From Mesorhizobium sp. (GTDB lineage Bacteria; Pseudomonadota; Alphaproteobacteria; Rhizobiales; Rhizobiaceae), in contig NZ_JAFKIC010000107.1 of the NCBI RefSeq assembly GCF_017306585.1, positions 52,938 through 116,937 on the forward strand: DNA of 64,000 bases, read 5' to 3'. The stretch's first letter is position 1, and each line of letters starts with the position of its first letter. Positions 37,740 through 46,109 of the stretch are shown here, piece by piece. Position numbers and translations under genes: made by a program. Under the pieces are notes generated by a model. It did no database searches, was not told the origin of the DNA, and saw nothing but the letters and a program-made list of their open reading frames with translations.

Positions 37740-37752
37740 GGCATGTAGCTGG

Positions 37753-38067
37753 ATGACAACACCCGACCCTATCAGCCGTTTTGTCGAGGCGACCAACAAG
37801 GGCGATACGCAAGCCTTTCTGGCCACCTTCGCCGAGGATGCTTTCCTGAGCGACTGGGGACGGTCTTTCCGGGGCCGCGAGCAGATCGCGCGCTGGAACC
37901 AGTCCGACAATATCGGCGTGAAGTCGCATCTGCGCATTGTCGGCATCACTCCGACGGAGGGCGGCTACCGGGTCCGCATCGCGGTCAAGGGCGAGGGCTT
38001 CAACGGCGAAGGCGACATGGCCTTCACCCTTGACGGCGATCGTATCGCGAGCCTTGTCATCACCTGA
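37753..38067 (+). CDS. SnoaL/NTF2-like fold protein
   Basis: A 104-residue protein of the NTF2-like superfamily: DPISRFVEATNKGDTQAFLATFAEDAFLSDWGRSFRGREQIARWN is the typical start, followed by four beta strands ending DGDRIASLVIT. Members can be isomerases, hydratases or ligand-binding accessory proteins, and no catalytic residue can be assigned. It begins 13 bp after the esterase stop, so it probably belongs to the ATP-grasp/esterase operon. Confidence 0.8.
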   Translation: MTTPDPISRFVEATNKGDTQAFLATFAEDAFLSDWGRSFRGREQIARWNQSDNIGVKSHLRIVGITPTEGGYRVRIAVKGEGFNGEGDMAFTLDGDRIASLVIT

Positions 38068-38077
38068 CATCGGCCGC

Positions 38078-39613
38078 CTATACTTCCTGGCAGGCCGGCA
38101 AGGCCGCTGCCTCGTGTTGCGGCGCCGAGCCTCGCCGCAGTCCGACAAAGACGACAAGGGCCGCCACGACGGTGATCGCCGCCAGCACGATCAGCAGCCG
38201 ATCGAAAGCGGTCTCGTAAGCCTGGACCAGAATGGCGGCGCCGGCCATCGGCAGATGCATTGCGGTTGCGCCGACATTGCCCGTTATCAGAAGCTGGGCG
38301 GCGGTGGCGGCATCCGCCGAAGACGCCGCAGCAGCGGCCGCCAGCTGTACAGAGGTAAAACCCGACAGGATCGCCATGACGATCGCCAGCGCCACGCCTT
38401 CGCCGGCGACACGGGCGGTGTTGAAGATGCCGACCGCCATGCCGGCGCGCTCCGTCGGCACGACGCTGACGGCCAGCCCGTCCATGAGCCCCCAGGGCAA
38501 AGCGATGCCGATGCCGATCAGTGCCAGCGGCGCCACCAGCGCGATGCCGGCCGATGGCGTCAGGCTCAGCCAGACAAGGCCGGCGGCGGCGACAAACAGG
38601 CCGACGCCGCAGATCGTGGCCGGAGCGATCCGGCGTGCCGCCTGGCCGGCGAGCAGAGGCAGGATCAGCAACGGCCCGGACAGGCAGATCATCAATTGCC
38701 CCGCCTTGATCTCGCTCATTCCTTCGATGGCGATGAAGCGGATCGGCAACAGAACTAGCAGGACAACGAAGCCATAGGCCGGGGCGGCCGCCAGGAACTG
38801 GACGCCAACGAAGCGCGGGTAGCGGAACAGGCTGAGGTCGAGCATCGGCCGGCTTACGCGACGCTCGACCACGACGAAGGCGATGAAGAAAAGGCCAGCC
38901 ACCGCCAGCAACGCGACGACGAGGCGATCGGTCCAGCCGCTCTGCGGCGCCTGCAGCACGCCATAGGTCAGCGAGGCCAGCGCCACGGTGAAGGTACCGG
39001 CGCCGGCCCAGTCGAGGCCAGTGGCATCCGGATCGCGCGTTTCCTTCATGGCGCGCAGGCCAAGGGCAGCGGCGGCAACAGCCAGTGCCGCAACCAGAAT
39101 GAAGATCGAGCGCCAGCCGAATGCCGAGATGAGCAGGCCCGACGCGATCGGGCCGAAGGCAAGCCCGATGCCGAAACTGGTGCCGAGGAAGGAGAAGGCG
39201 CGCAGCCGCGACGGCCCCTCGAATTCCTGGGCAAGCGCGGAGGCGCCGCCGGCGAAGGCGGCGGCGCTGCCCAAGCCTTGCGCGGCCCGGAAAACATCGA
39301 ACCAGACGATGTCGGACGCCAGCATCGCGCCGAGCGACGCCAGGACATAGAGGCCGAGGCCGGCGAGGAAAATGCGCTTGCGGCCATGGTTGTCGGCAAG
39401 CGCACCCGCCGCCATCAGGCCGGCGCCGAAAGTGAGCATGAAGGCGTTGGTCACCCAGTTGAGCGCGATCGGGCTGCCGCCGAGATCGGCCGCGATGCGG
39501 GAAAGCGCTACGGCCGGCCCGGTGAAGGTCAGGGGCATGGTCATGGCGGCAAGGCATACCGATGAAAGCACGAGCCATCTGCCGGCCGAGCCGGTTGTGG
39601 TGTTCAAGGTCAT
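38078..39613 (-). CDS. MFS drug-resistance transporter (DHA2, 14-TM type)
   Basis: A 511-residue inner-membrane proton antiporter. The first helix starts at LVLSSVCLAAMTMPLTFTGPAVALSRI; MFS motif A is GALADNHGRKRIF between TM2 and TM3; motif C-like GTSFGIGLAFGPIASGLL is in TM5. About 14 helices can be counted, the DHA2 pattern of EmrB/QacA proteins. The ATG at 39613 has TAGGA at the right distance. It is divergent from a LysR gene that probably controls it. Its substrates are unknown. Confidence 0.87.
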   Translation of the reverse strand: MTLNTTTGSAGRWLVLSSVCLAAMTMPLTFTGPAVALSRIAADLGGSPIALNWVTNAFMLTFGAGLMAAGALADNHGRKRIFLAGLGLYVLASLGAMLASDIVWFDVFRAAQGLGSAAAFAGGASALAQEFEGPSRLRAFSFLGTSFGIGLAFGPIASGLLISAFGWRSIFILVAALAVAAAALGLRAMKETRDPDATGLDWAGAGTFTVALASLTYGVLQAPQSGWTDRLVVALLAVAGLFFIAFVVVERRVSRPMLDLSLFRYPRFVGVQFLAAAPAYGFVVLLVLLPIRFIAIEGMSEIKAGQLMICLSGPLLILPLLAGQAARRIAPATICGVGLFVAAAGLVWLSLTPSAGIALVAPLALIGIGIALPWGLMDGLAVSVVPTERAGMAVGIFNTARVAGEGVALAIVMAILSGFTSVQLAAAAAASSADAATAAQLLITGNVGATAMHLPMAGAAILVQAYETAFDRLLIVLAAITVVAALVVFVGLRRGSAPQHEAAALPACQEV

Positions 39614-39760
39614 GGATTTTCCTATCTGAAGCAGCATCGGCCGGCATGCCGCATGGCTGGGCGCCCGGCCTCCACAACAAGATAGGACAGCGACATTTCC
39701 GGCAAAATAGTATTAAATTTCCTGATATACCGGACAAAAATGCTCGAATGGAGAAGCTGG

Positions 39761-40675
39761 ATGGATCGCCTCAATGGCCTGCTGGCGTTTGCCCGCACTG
39801 CGGAGTTCGGCAGCTTCATTGCCGCGGGCCGGGCGCTTGGCATTTCGGCCTCCGCTGTCGGCAAGAGCGTCGCAAGGCTCGAACAGGAACTCGGCGTGCG
39901 GCTGCTGCAGCGCTCCACGCGGCGGATCGGCCTGACGGAAGAGGGCGCGCTGTTCAACGAGCGGGTGCGCCGCATCCTCGACGATATCGACGATGCCGAG
40001 GCGATGCTGTCGCGCACGCGCGAGGCGCCGCGCGGACGGCTGCGCGTCTCGACGCCGATCGTCACCTATCACCTGCTTTTGCCTGTCTTGTCGCAGTTCA
40101 TGGCGCTCTATCCGGAAATCGAACTCGACCTCGATTTCAACGACCGTATCGTCGACGTCATCGAGGAAGGCATCGATGTCGCCATCCGCAGCGGTGAACT
40201 GCCCGATTCACGGCTGGTGGCGCGGCCGGTCGTCGCCTTTCGCATGTTGCTTTGCGCGGCGCCTTCCTATCTCGACCGTCATGGAACTCCCGGCATGCCG
40301 GCGGATCTCGTGGGGCATTTCGGCATAAATTTCCGCTATCTCAACAGCGGCAGGCTGCTGGACTGGCCATTCATCACGGGCAGCACCCAGCCCGAGATCC
40401 GCTCGATGCTGACCTGCAACAATATGGAAGCGTTGAAGGGGGCAACGCTTGCCGGTCTCGGCATCGCCTGCATGCCCGATTTCCTGGTCCGCGAGGCACT
40501 GGACGATGGACGCCTTCGCGTCGTGCTGGACGATCATGTCGATGGGCGCGGCCAGTTCCGGATGTTGTGGCCATCGAACCGGCATCTGTCGCCGAAGGTG
40601 CGCGTCTTCGTCGATTTCCTGTCCGAGCGATTTTCCGGCGCGCGGCAGCCTGTCGCCGCGCCGAACCCGGGGTGA
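39761..40675 (+). CDS. LysR family transcriptional regulator
   Basis: A 304-residue LysR protein from the ATG at 39761 (GGAGAAG upstream). The N-terminal winged helix runs MDRLNGLLAFARTAEFGSFIAAGRALGISASAVGKSVARLEQELG. The C-terminal effector domain has the RGRLRVSTPIVTYHLLLPVL start and DGRLRVVL late. It belongs to the subgroup that often controls efflux pumps. It is transcribed away from the MFS pump across 147 bp, a classic arrangement. Confidence 0.9.
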   Translation: MDRLNGLLAFARTAEFGSFIAAGRALGISASAVGKSVARLEQELGVRLLQRSTRRIGLTEEGALFNERVRRILDDIDDAEAMLSRTREAPRGRLRVSTPIVTYHLLLPVLSQFMALYPEIELDLDFNDRIVDVIEEGIDVAIRSGELPDSRLVARPVVAFRMLLCAAPSYLDRHGTPGMPADLVGHFGINFRYLNSGRLLDWPFITGSTQPEIRSMLTCNNMEALKGATLAGLGIACMPDFLVREALDDGRLRVVLDDHVDGRGQFRMLWPSNRHLSPKVRVFVDFLSERFSGARQPVAAPNPG

Positions 40676-40743
40676 CGGCCGGTTCACGGTGCCGTAGCTT
40701 CGCAAGGCAAGGCTGGAGGTCAGCCGGGAAGAGGTGTCCGACG

Positions 40744-41073
40744 ATGCAATGGATCGACTATCTGTCCTATCTGGCCGGTGGCGCCGTGCTGACCAATGCC
40801 GTGCCGCATTTCGTCAGTGGGGTGATGGGAAAGCCATTTCAAAGCCCCTTCGCCAAACCGCATGGGCAGGGACAGTCTTCGTCAACGGTGAACGTGCTGT
40901 GGGGCTTCCTGAACCTTGTGATCGGCTACGTCCTGGTGATGCGTGTCGGCAGTTTCGACCTTCGCGCCACGGGCGATGTCGTCGCTCTGGGCCTCGGCGT
41001 CCTTCTCATGGGGGTTGTGATGGCGCGCATGTTCGGGCGCTTCAATGGCGGCAACTTCCCCGTCGATGGATGA
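40744..41073 (+). CDS. Small membrane protein of unknown function
   Basis: A 109-residue protein with three predicted hydrophobic segments (about residues 5-23, 48-66 and 78-96) and a conserved-looking start WIDYLSYLAGGAVLTNAVPHFVSGVMGKPFQSPFA. The ATG at 40744 replaces a much longer open frame that overlaps the LysR gene out of phase. I do not recognise a function. It stands between the LysR gene and the siderophore-interacting gene, in the same direction as both. Confidence 0.75.
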   Translation: MQWIDYLSYLAGGAVLTNAVPHFVSGVMGKPFQSPFAKPHGQGQSSSTVNVLWGFLNLVIGYVLVMRVGSFDLRATGDVVALGLGVLLMGVVMARMFGRFNGGNFPVDG

Positions 41074-41219
41074 GCCTGGTACTGCTGGCCCAGTTTTAAT
41101 ATGATAAAGTAAGTCAAGTTTTTCTGGAAACTCCGGCGCCGCTGTGGCATGGCCAGTCACGGTGGCGGAGCCTTCCTGTCCTGGCGGCTTCGTTGCATGG
41201 CAATCGAAGGATTTGAGCT

Positions 41220-42299
41220 ATGGACCAGTTGAGCGCGCAGACCCGCATCAGCGATGCGGCGGTCAGGTCAGCCATCGAGCATTTGCGAGCCGAGCACGGC
41301 GAATACGAAATGCCGGCCAATACCGCCGATCAATGGGAACTGCATCTCTATTACGGATCGCTGAGCGCGACGCTCGACGGCGACGCGATGCTGGTGCGCG
41401 TGGCGGCGACCGACGAGACCTGCCTTTCCTACATGAAAATGACGGTCGCCGGCCATGTCGCGCAACGTCTCGGCACCGCAAGCGGACTGCGCTGGCAAGG
41501 TGATGGCCGCGACGGCGGCACGCCGGTGTTCTTTCGCGAGATCACGGTGGTATCGTCGGCGCCCATTTCCCCGCACATGCAGCGCCTGCGCTTTCATGGC
41601 GACGATCTCGGCCGGTTCGCCCATGGCGGCATGCATATGCGCCTGCTGCTGCCGCCGTCCGGCAGGCCTGCGGCCTGGCCGGTCATGGGCGCCGACGGGC
41701 TGATCGTATGGCCCGGGGGCGATGATGCCCTTGTCGTGCGGGCCTACACGATCCGGGCGATCGATGTCGAAGGCGGCTGGCTGGACGTCGATTTCGTGCT
41801 GCATCCCGGACAGGACACGCCGGCGGCGGCCTTCGCGCAGAACGCGCGGGCAGGCGATGTGATCGGCATGATCGGGCCGGGAGGCGGCGAGGCGCCAAAG
41901 GCGCGGTCGGTGCTGCTGGTCGGCGACGATACGGCGCTTCCGGCCATAGCCAGAGTGCTCGAAGATCTGCCGCGATCGGCCCGCGCCCAGGCGCTGATAG
42001 AAGTCGACAGCCCCGACGACCGGATCGCGCTGCCGCAGGCGGCAAACATCGGTGTGTCCTGGCTCTATCGCCAGGGGCGGGAAGCCGGGACCGCCGGGCT
42101 CTTGCCGAAGGCCTTGCGCGAGCAAAGCCATATGGCGCTGGGCGAGGATCTCTATGTCTGGGCCGGTTGCGAGTTCGCTGACTTTCGCGAGATCCGCAAG
42201 ATCGTGCGCAAGGAATGGGGGCTGCCGCGCGACAGGCACATGGTGACCGCCTATTGGCGGCGTGGCGTTCAGGGCGAAAACGGGGCCGGCGAGGAATAG
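41220..42299 (+). CDS. Siderophore-interacting protein with N-terminal DUF2218 domain
   Basis: A 359-residue flavoprotein that probably reduces ferric siderophores in the cytoplasm to release iron. Residues 1-95 form a DUF2218 domain (ALSATLDGDAMLVRVAATDETCL). The FAD-binding barrel of the SIP family follows, with MHMRLLLPPSG, VRAYTIRAID and VDFVLHPG, then the NAD(P)H-binding half with LLVGDDTALPAIARVLEDLP and WAGCEFADFREIRKIVRKEWG. DUF2218 fused to SIP is known in some proteobacteria and may help recruit the substrate. AAGGA precedes the start. No receptor or siderophore synthesis genes are nearby. Confidence 0.88.
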   Translation: MDQLSAQTRISDAAVRSAIEHLRAEHGEYEMPANTADQWELHLYYGSLSATLDGDAMLVRVAATDETCLSYMKMTVAGHVAQRLGTASGLRWQGDGRDGGTPVFFREITVVSSAPISPHMQRLRFHGDDLGRFAHGGMHMRLLLPPSGRPAAWPVMGADGLIVWPGGDDALVVRAYTIRAIDVEGGWLDVDFVLHPGQDTPAAAFAQNARAGDVIGMIGPGGGEAPKARSVLLVGDDTALPAIARVLEDLPRSARAQALIEVDSPDDRIALPQAANIGVSWLYRQGREAGTAGLLPKALREQSHMALGEDLYVWAGCEFADFREIRKIVRKEWGLPRDRHMVTAYWRRGVQGENGAGEE

Positions 42300-42336
42300 A
42301 CAGGCGGCCAACGTACTTTGACGCCGGCCTTCCGGG

Positions 42337-42639
42337 TCACTTGGCCTCGGCCAGGCCGAAGCCGCCGACAGGATGGGTTTCCACCTGGAATTCGAAGCCG
42401 GCTATGAAGGGGCGCGCCTTGGCGATCGCCGCCTGCACCTCGGGGAGTTGCAAGGAGGCCTTGTGGCTTGCCTGGTCGGTCCACACTTCGGTCACCCAGA
42501 TGGCGTCGGCGTCGACCGGGTCGGTGGCGATGATATAGCTCAGGCAGCCGGGCAGGGCGCCGGTGCTCGCACGCAGCACATCCATCACCGCGTCGCGCTG
42601 GCCGCGCGCCGCCCGCATCTTGCCGATCAGTCCGTACAT
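42337..42639 (-). CDS. Antibiotic biosynthesis monooxygenase (ABM) domain protein
   Basis: A 100-residue dimeric ferredoxin-like fold protein. The typical pattern is IGKMRAARGQRDAVMDVLRASTGALPGCLSYIIATDPVDADAIWVTEVWTDQASHKASLQLPEV. GGGGAGA precedes the ATG. Members are cofactor-free monooxygenases acting on quinol-like compounds, or heme-related in other clades. It lies 64 bp after the SDR gene on the same strand and is probably in its operon. Confidence 0.85.
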   Translation of the reverse strand: MYGLIGKMRAARGQRDAVMDVLRASTGALPGCLSYIIATDPVDADAIWVTEVWTDQASHKASLQLPEVQAAIAKARPFIAGFEFQVETHPVGGFGLAEAK

Positions 42640-42703
42640 TCCTTGTCTCCCCCTGGGGTTGGCGCGAAAGGCGTGTGCAGTGCGTCAGTATGCCGGTCGC
42701 CGG

Positions 42704-43498
42704 TCACGGCATCAACTGGCCGCCATTCACCTCGATAACCTGTCCGGTGATGTACCCGCTCAACAGGTCCGAGGAGAGGAAGAGATAGGCGCCGACGCAA
42801 TCCTGCGCGGTGCCGGCACGCCCCTCCGGAATGGTGGCCACCATGCCCTTCATCTGCCCGTCGGTCGAATAGCGGTCGTGGAAGGGGGTGAGGATCACCC
42901 CGGGCGCCACCGCATTGACGCGGATGCCGAAGCCGATCAGTTCCTTGGCCATGCCGCGCGTGACATTGGAGACGAAGGCCTTGGCCGAGCCGTAGAGGCC
43001 GGCGCCGCCGCCGGCGCCGTTGCGCGCCGCGATGGACGAGGTGTTGACGATGAAGCCGCCCTGTTTCTTCAGCCATGGCATCGCCTTGCGCGAGGCGGTC
43101 AGCACCGAGCGCGCGTTGAGGTCCATCACCGCGTCGTAATGGGCTTCGGTCTGCTCGGCGTAAGGCACGCGGCCGAGCATGCCGCCGGCGTTGTTGACCA
43201 GTCCGTCGAGGCGGCCGAAATGCCGTGCGCTGTCCTCGACCACACGCTCGACATCGGCGGCCACGGAAAAATCACCCTGGACAAGGAAGACCTCGCCACC
43301 ACGGTCGCGAATGGTCGTGGCCAGCTTTTCGGCGGCGTCGCGGCTCGAATTGTAGTGCACCGCGACACGGCATTTCTGTTCGGCGTAGGCAAGCGCAAGC
43401 GCCGCGCCGATGCCGGTCGAAGCGCCGGTGACCAGCACCGTCTTGCCGGCGAGATCGGGGATGCTGAGCCCGGAGGGAGTGGTCGTTGTCGCCTGCAC
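42704..43498 (-). CDS. Short-chain dehydrogenase/reductase
   Basis: A classical SDR, 264 residues from a GTG start at 43498, chosen because GGAGGA lies 5 nt upstream; the frame stays open to an ATG at 43555 with no ribosome site. The cofactor motif is TGASTGIG, the structural motif NNAG, and the catalytic Ser/Tyr/Lys lie in NTSSIAARNGAGGGAGLYGSAK. The C terminus GQVIEVNGGQLMP is standard. The substrate is unknown. It lies between a DsrE-like gene upstream (70 bp) and the ABM gene downstream, all on the minus strand. Confidence 0.87.
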   Translation of the reverse strand: MQATTTTPSGLSIPDLAGKTVLVTGASTGIGAALALAYAEQKCRVAVHYNSSRDAAEKLATTIRDRGGEVFLVQGDFSVAADVERVVEDSARHFGRLDGLVNNAGGMLGRVPYAEQTEAHYDAVMDLNARSVLTASRKAMPWLKKQGGFIVNTSSIAARNGAGGGAGLYGSAKAFVSNVTRGMAKELIGFGIRVNAVAPGVILTPFHDRYSTDGQMKGMVATIPEGRAGTAQDCVGAYLFLSSDLLSGYITGQVIEVNGGQLMP

Positions 43499-43567
43499 TG
43501 TGTTCCTCCGGCCTTCGTACCCGTCCGTCACGGGCATCGCCACAGTGGCATCCAAGACGGTAACGCT

Positions 43568-44005
43568 TCAAGGCCTGAGATAGACGTAGCCCTGGCTTTG
43601 CAATTCGGCGAGCTTGACGACGCCGCCCTTGTCGGCGGCATGGAAGCCCTCGAGCAGGTCGGCGAGCGTGATATCCATGCCGTGCATCGTGTTGGCGCAG
43701 GCCTGCGGCTCCAGTCCCTGCTGCACCAGGCTGGCGAAGCGGCCGGAGACAGCGGCCGATATGCCCTGTGACTTGAAGCTGGCCAGGGCAGGCCCGTGCA
43801 CGACCAGCACGATGTCGACATTGCCGCCGGTGCCCTCATAGTGGTTCTTGATGTTGCCGAGCACGAAATTGACCTTGTCCACGTCGCTCAGATGATAGGC
43901 GACCTTCAGCCTGGCGGGCTGGGTGGTTGCAGCCCGCGCGACCCGTAGTCCGAGAAGCGTTGCGCTTCCGGCAAGGGCCGCACGGAACATGTCGCGTCGG
44001 CGCAT
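43568..44005 (-). CDS. Exported DsrE-family protein
   Basis: A 145-residue protein with an N-terminal Tat-like signal (RRRDMFRAALAGSATLLG, cleavage near ARA). The mature part has the DsrE fold: LKVAYHLSDVDKVNFVLGNIKNHYEG, VDIVLVVHGPAL, and a single conserved cysteine in QACANTMHGM. DsrE-like proteins bind sulfur on such a cysteine or serve as small-ligand carriers, and exported single-gene versions are uncharacterised. GGGAGGA precedes the start. Its 3' neighbours are the SDR and ABM genes. Confidence 0.82.
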   Translation of the reverse strand: MRRRDMFRAALAGSATLLGLRVARAATTQPARLKVAYHLSDVDKVNFVLGNIKNHYEGTGGNVDIVLVVHGPALASFKSQGISAAVSGRFASLVQQGLEPQACANTMHGMDITLADLLEGFHAADKGGVVKLAELQSQGYVYLRP

Positions 44006-44093
44006 GGCATTCCTCCCTCGGCGATTTGCGTGGTTCCGGTCGCAATACTAGCATAGATTGACGTTACGTCCTGTCGATGCGGAGGAGGATCAC

Positions 44094-45188
44094 ATGGCGT
44101 TCACAGGCTGGAAGTCAGCGGCAGGTGCTGGATTTGCCGTTCTGTTTTGCGGACTTGCGGGGTCCGCCCTTGCCGACGAGGCGCTGAAGCTCACCGAACT
44201 CAGCCCGAAGGGGGCCGACGCCTGTTTCGGCCGTGTCTATGACGCGGCGCATCTCAAGGCGCATCCGAAGCAGAAGGTGGCGCGGATCTTTTTCTACTAT
44301 GGCCATGATCCGGTCAGCCATCCGAATGAGGAGCCGGCCGCGAATTCGGATACCTCCTACAATGGTTTTCTCACCACAACGGTTCGCGGCGCCAAGGCGC
44401 CGCAATGGGCCGGCGGCTGGTGCAATCATGAGTCCGAGGACGGCAAATCGGGTGCGATCCGGTGCGGTATGGATTGCGACCGCACGCTGGCGTCGCTGAA
44501 GGTCGACGACAAGGGCCGGCTGATACTTTCGGGCCTGTCGCCCGATATCTATCTCGATCCGGATTCGGAGGAGCAGCTTGGCAAGGCGGAATATGCCAGG
44601 CAGGCGCTCGGCCCGGAGGACGATAATTTCCGGCTGGACCCGATGCCGGCGGCAACCTGTCAGGCCGAGTTCGCGCGCATCGATCCGATCGATCCGGCGC
44701 TCGGGCCGCCGCTGCGCGAAAGGCTGAAGCCGGATCAGCCTTTCTGCTACGGGCGTGACTACGATGCGGCGCATCTGGCCTCGCACCCCAACCAGCTGAC
44801 GCAGTCGATCCGGGTGTTTCGCGGGCCGGTGGAACTGGCGTCCTTCGCCGCGGGCGGCGACGCCGCCAATTGGCCCGATGGCGCCGACGTCGCGGTCACA
44901 GTCACCACACGGCAGAAAGGCGCCAAGGTCACGCAGACCTATTCCTGCCAGGGCGAGGCGAACCAATGGCGCTGTGCGGCAAGCTCGAAGATGAGTGATT
45001 TCTCCTGCGACATCGCGCAGAAGGAAATCTTCCTCAAGCGCGGCGCGGACGGCACCATCATGCTGGCCAATCCCAACAGCAGCCTGGCGATCGTCGACCT
45101 GTGCTCGAAGGCTGCCGATGGCAAGACCAAGTCGGACGACAAGGTCTACCGGCTGGAGGCAATGCCGCAATCGGCCTGCGCGCCTTAG
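44094..45188 (+). CDS. Secreted protein with two tandem homologous domains, unknown function
   Basis: A 364-residue exported protein; GGAGGAGG at 44081-44088 decides the ATG at 44094. The signal peptide is about residues 1-27 (FAVLFCGLAGSALA). The mature part is a tandem duplication. CFGRVYDAAHLKAHP near residue 43 repeats as CYGRDYDAAHLASHP near 219, each followed by beta strands, a three-cysteine region, a D-G-x-I/L turn and a closing motif (RLDPMPAATC and RLEAMPQSAC). The cysteines suggest disulfides in the periplasm. I do not recognise the family. Confidence 0.8.
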   Translation: MAFTGWKSAAGAGFAVLFCGLAGSALADEALKLTELSPKGADACFGRVYDAAHLKAHPKQKVARIFFYYGHDPVSHPNEEPAANSDTSYNGFLTTTVRGAKAPQWAGGWCNHESEDGKSGAIRCGMDCDRTLASLKVDDKGRLILSGLSPDIYLDPDSEEQLGKAEYARQALGPEDDNFRLDPMPAATCQAEFARIDPIDPALGPPLRERLKPDQPFCYGRDYDAAHLASHPNQLTQSIRVFRGPVELASFAAGGDAANWPDGADVAVTVTTRQKGAKVTQTYSCQGEANQWRCAASSKMSDFSCDIAQKEIFLKRGADGTIMLANPNSSLAIVDLCSKAADGKTKSDDKVYRLEAMPQSACAP

Positions 45189-45216
45189 TCAGTATAGCAG
45201 CTATTTGGCAACGAAT

Positions 45217-45921
45217 ATGATGCGTCGCAGCTTTCTTGGTTTTCTGACGTCCTTGGCCTTCATCGGTTCCGCCAACGCTGAAGGCGAGGCTGAGGCTCGC
45301 AAGGCGGCCTCAACAGCACAGTTGAAGAGGGAGGGCGTGCCCTTCATCGACCATTTGCCGACGATCGAAACCGCAGCCGAAAGCCGGCGACGGACGACGA
45401 ACGAGGTGGTTAAGCGTGCCATCGCGCTGGTGATCGTGGCCGTCAAAGGGGAGACCGATGATCGAAATCTTGTAAGCAAATTGATCAGCCAGTTTGGAGC
45501 AGAAGGGTTTCTTACGCCCAAAGAGCAAGCGTTTGTCGGTAACCCCGTTTCAACCGAGCAGGATCGCGCAAATTTTTTCTGGCGTTATGAAGGGGCCTTC
45601 GTAATGTTGTGGGCGTTGCAAGTCTTCAAAAATCTTGGGCGTCCAGATAAGCCTTGCGATGTGTCGCGTATGGCTTCGGTGTTGCGTGACCTCGATACGG
45701 AAGGCCTGCTCAAGCGGGCCAATTTGCGCCCGCAAAGCGACCTTCTCGATGCTGCCGATCTGATCTATCGGTACGATTGGGCTGTGGTGAATGCGCGGGT
45801 GAATGGGAAAGCTGCGCCGGCAGGATTGCAACAAGACGTGGTTGTCGAACGTCATTACGCGCTCAATTGGCTGATTGGATATATGGGGCAGGAATGGGAT
45901 GACATCTCGACCGACACATGA
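45217..45921 (+). CDS. DUF4272-like protein with signal peptide
   Basis: A 234-residue protein starting at 45217 (a second ATG follows at once). An N-terminal signal-like segment (RRSFLGFLTSLAFIGSANAE) precedes a mostly helical body with RRTTNEVVKRAIALVIVAVKGE, FWRYEGAFVMLWALQVF, DVSRMASVLRD and YDWAVVNAR. That order fits DUF4272, whose role is unknown; members often sit in polymorphic-toxin or housekeeping contexts. Codon use is visibly less GC-biased at third positions than in neighbours, which hints at recent acquisition. It starts 28 bp after the duplicated secreted protein. Confidence 0.7.
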   Translation: MMRRSFLGFLTSLAFIGSANAEGEAEARKAASTAQLKREGVPFIDHLPTIETAAESRRRTTNEVVKRAIALVIVAVKGETDDRNLVSKLISQFGAEGFLTPKEQAFVGNPVSTEQDRANFFWRYEGAFVMLWALQVFKNLGRPDKPCDVSRMASVLRDLDTEGLLKRANLRPQSDLLDAADLIYRYDWAVVNARVNGKAAPAGLQQDVVVERHYALNWLIGYMGQEWDDISTDT

Positions 45922-46109
45922 TGAGCCGGTCGCAAGCGAGGTGCTACTTTCGATCGAACTTCGCTTCCCGAGTTTGAATTGACGAAGTTAGACGGTTCAC
46001 CTGACTACGGTTTTGCGGACGCCGCGGGTTACCCTCATGGCGGTAGTGGCGCGATCGATCCGGCGAGCCAGCAGATTCCCCGCCCGAGGATGATGCCCTG
46101 AGTTTTTCC

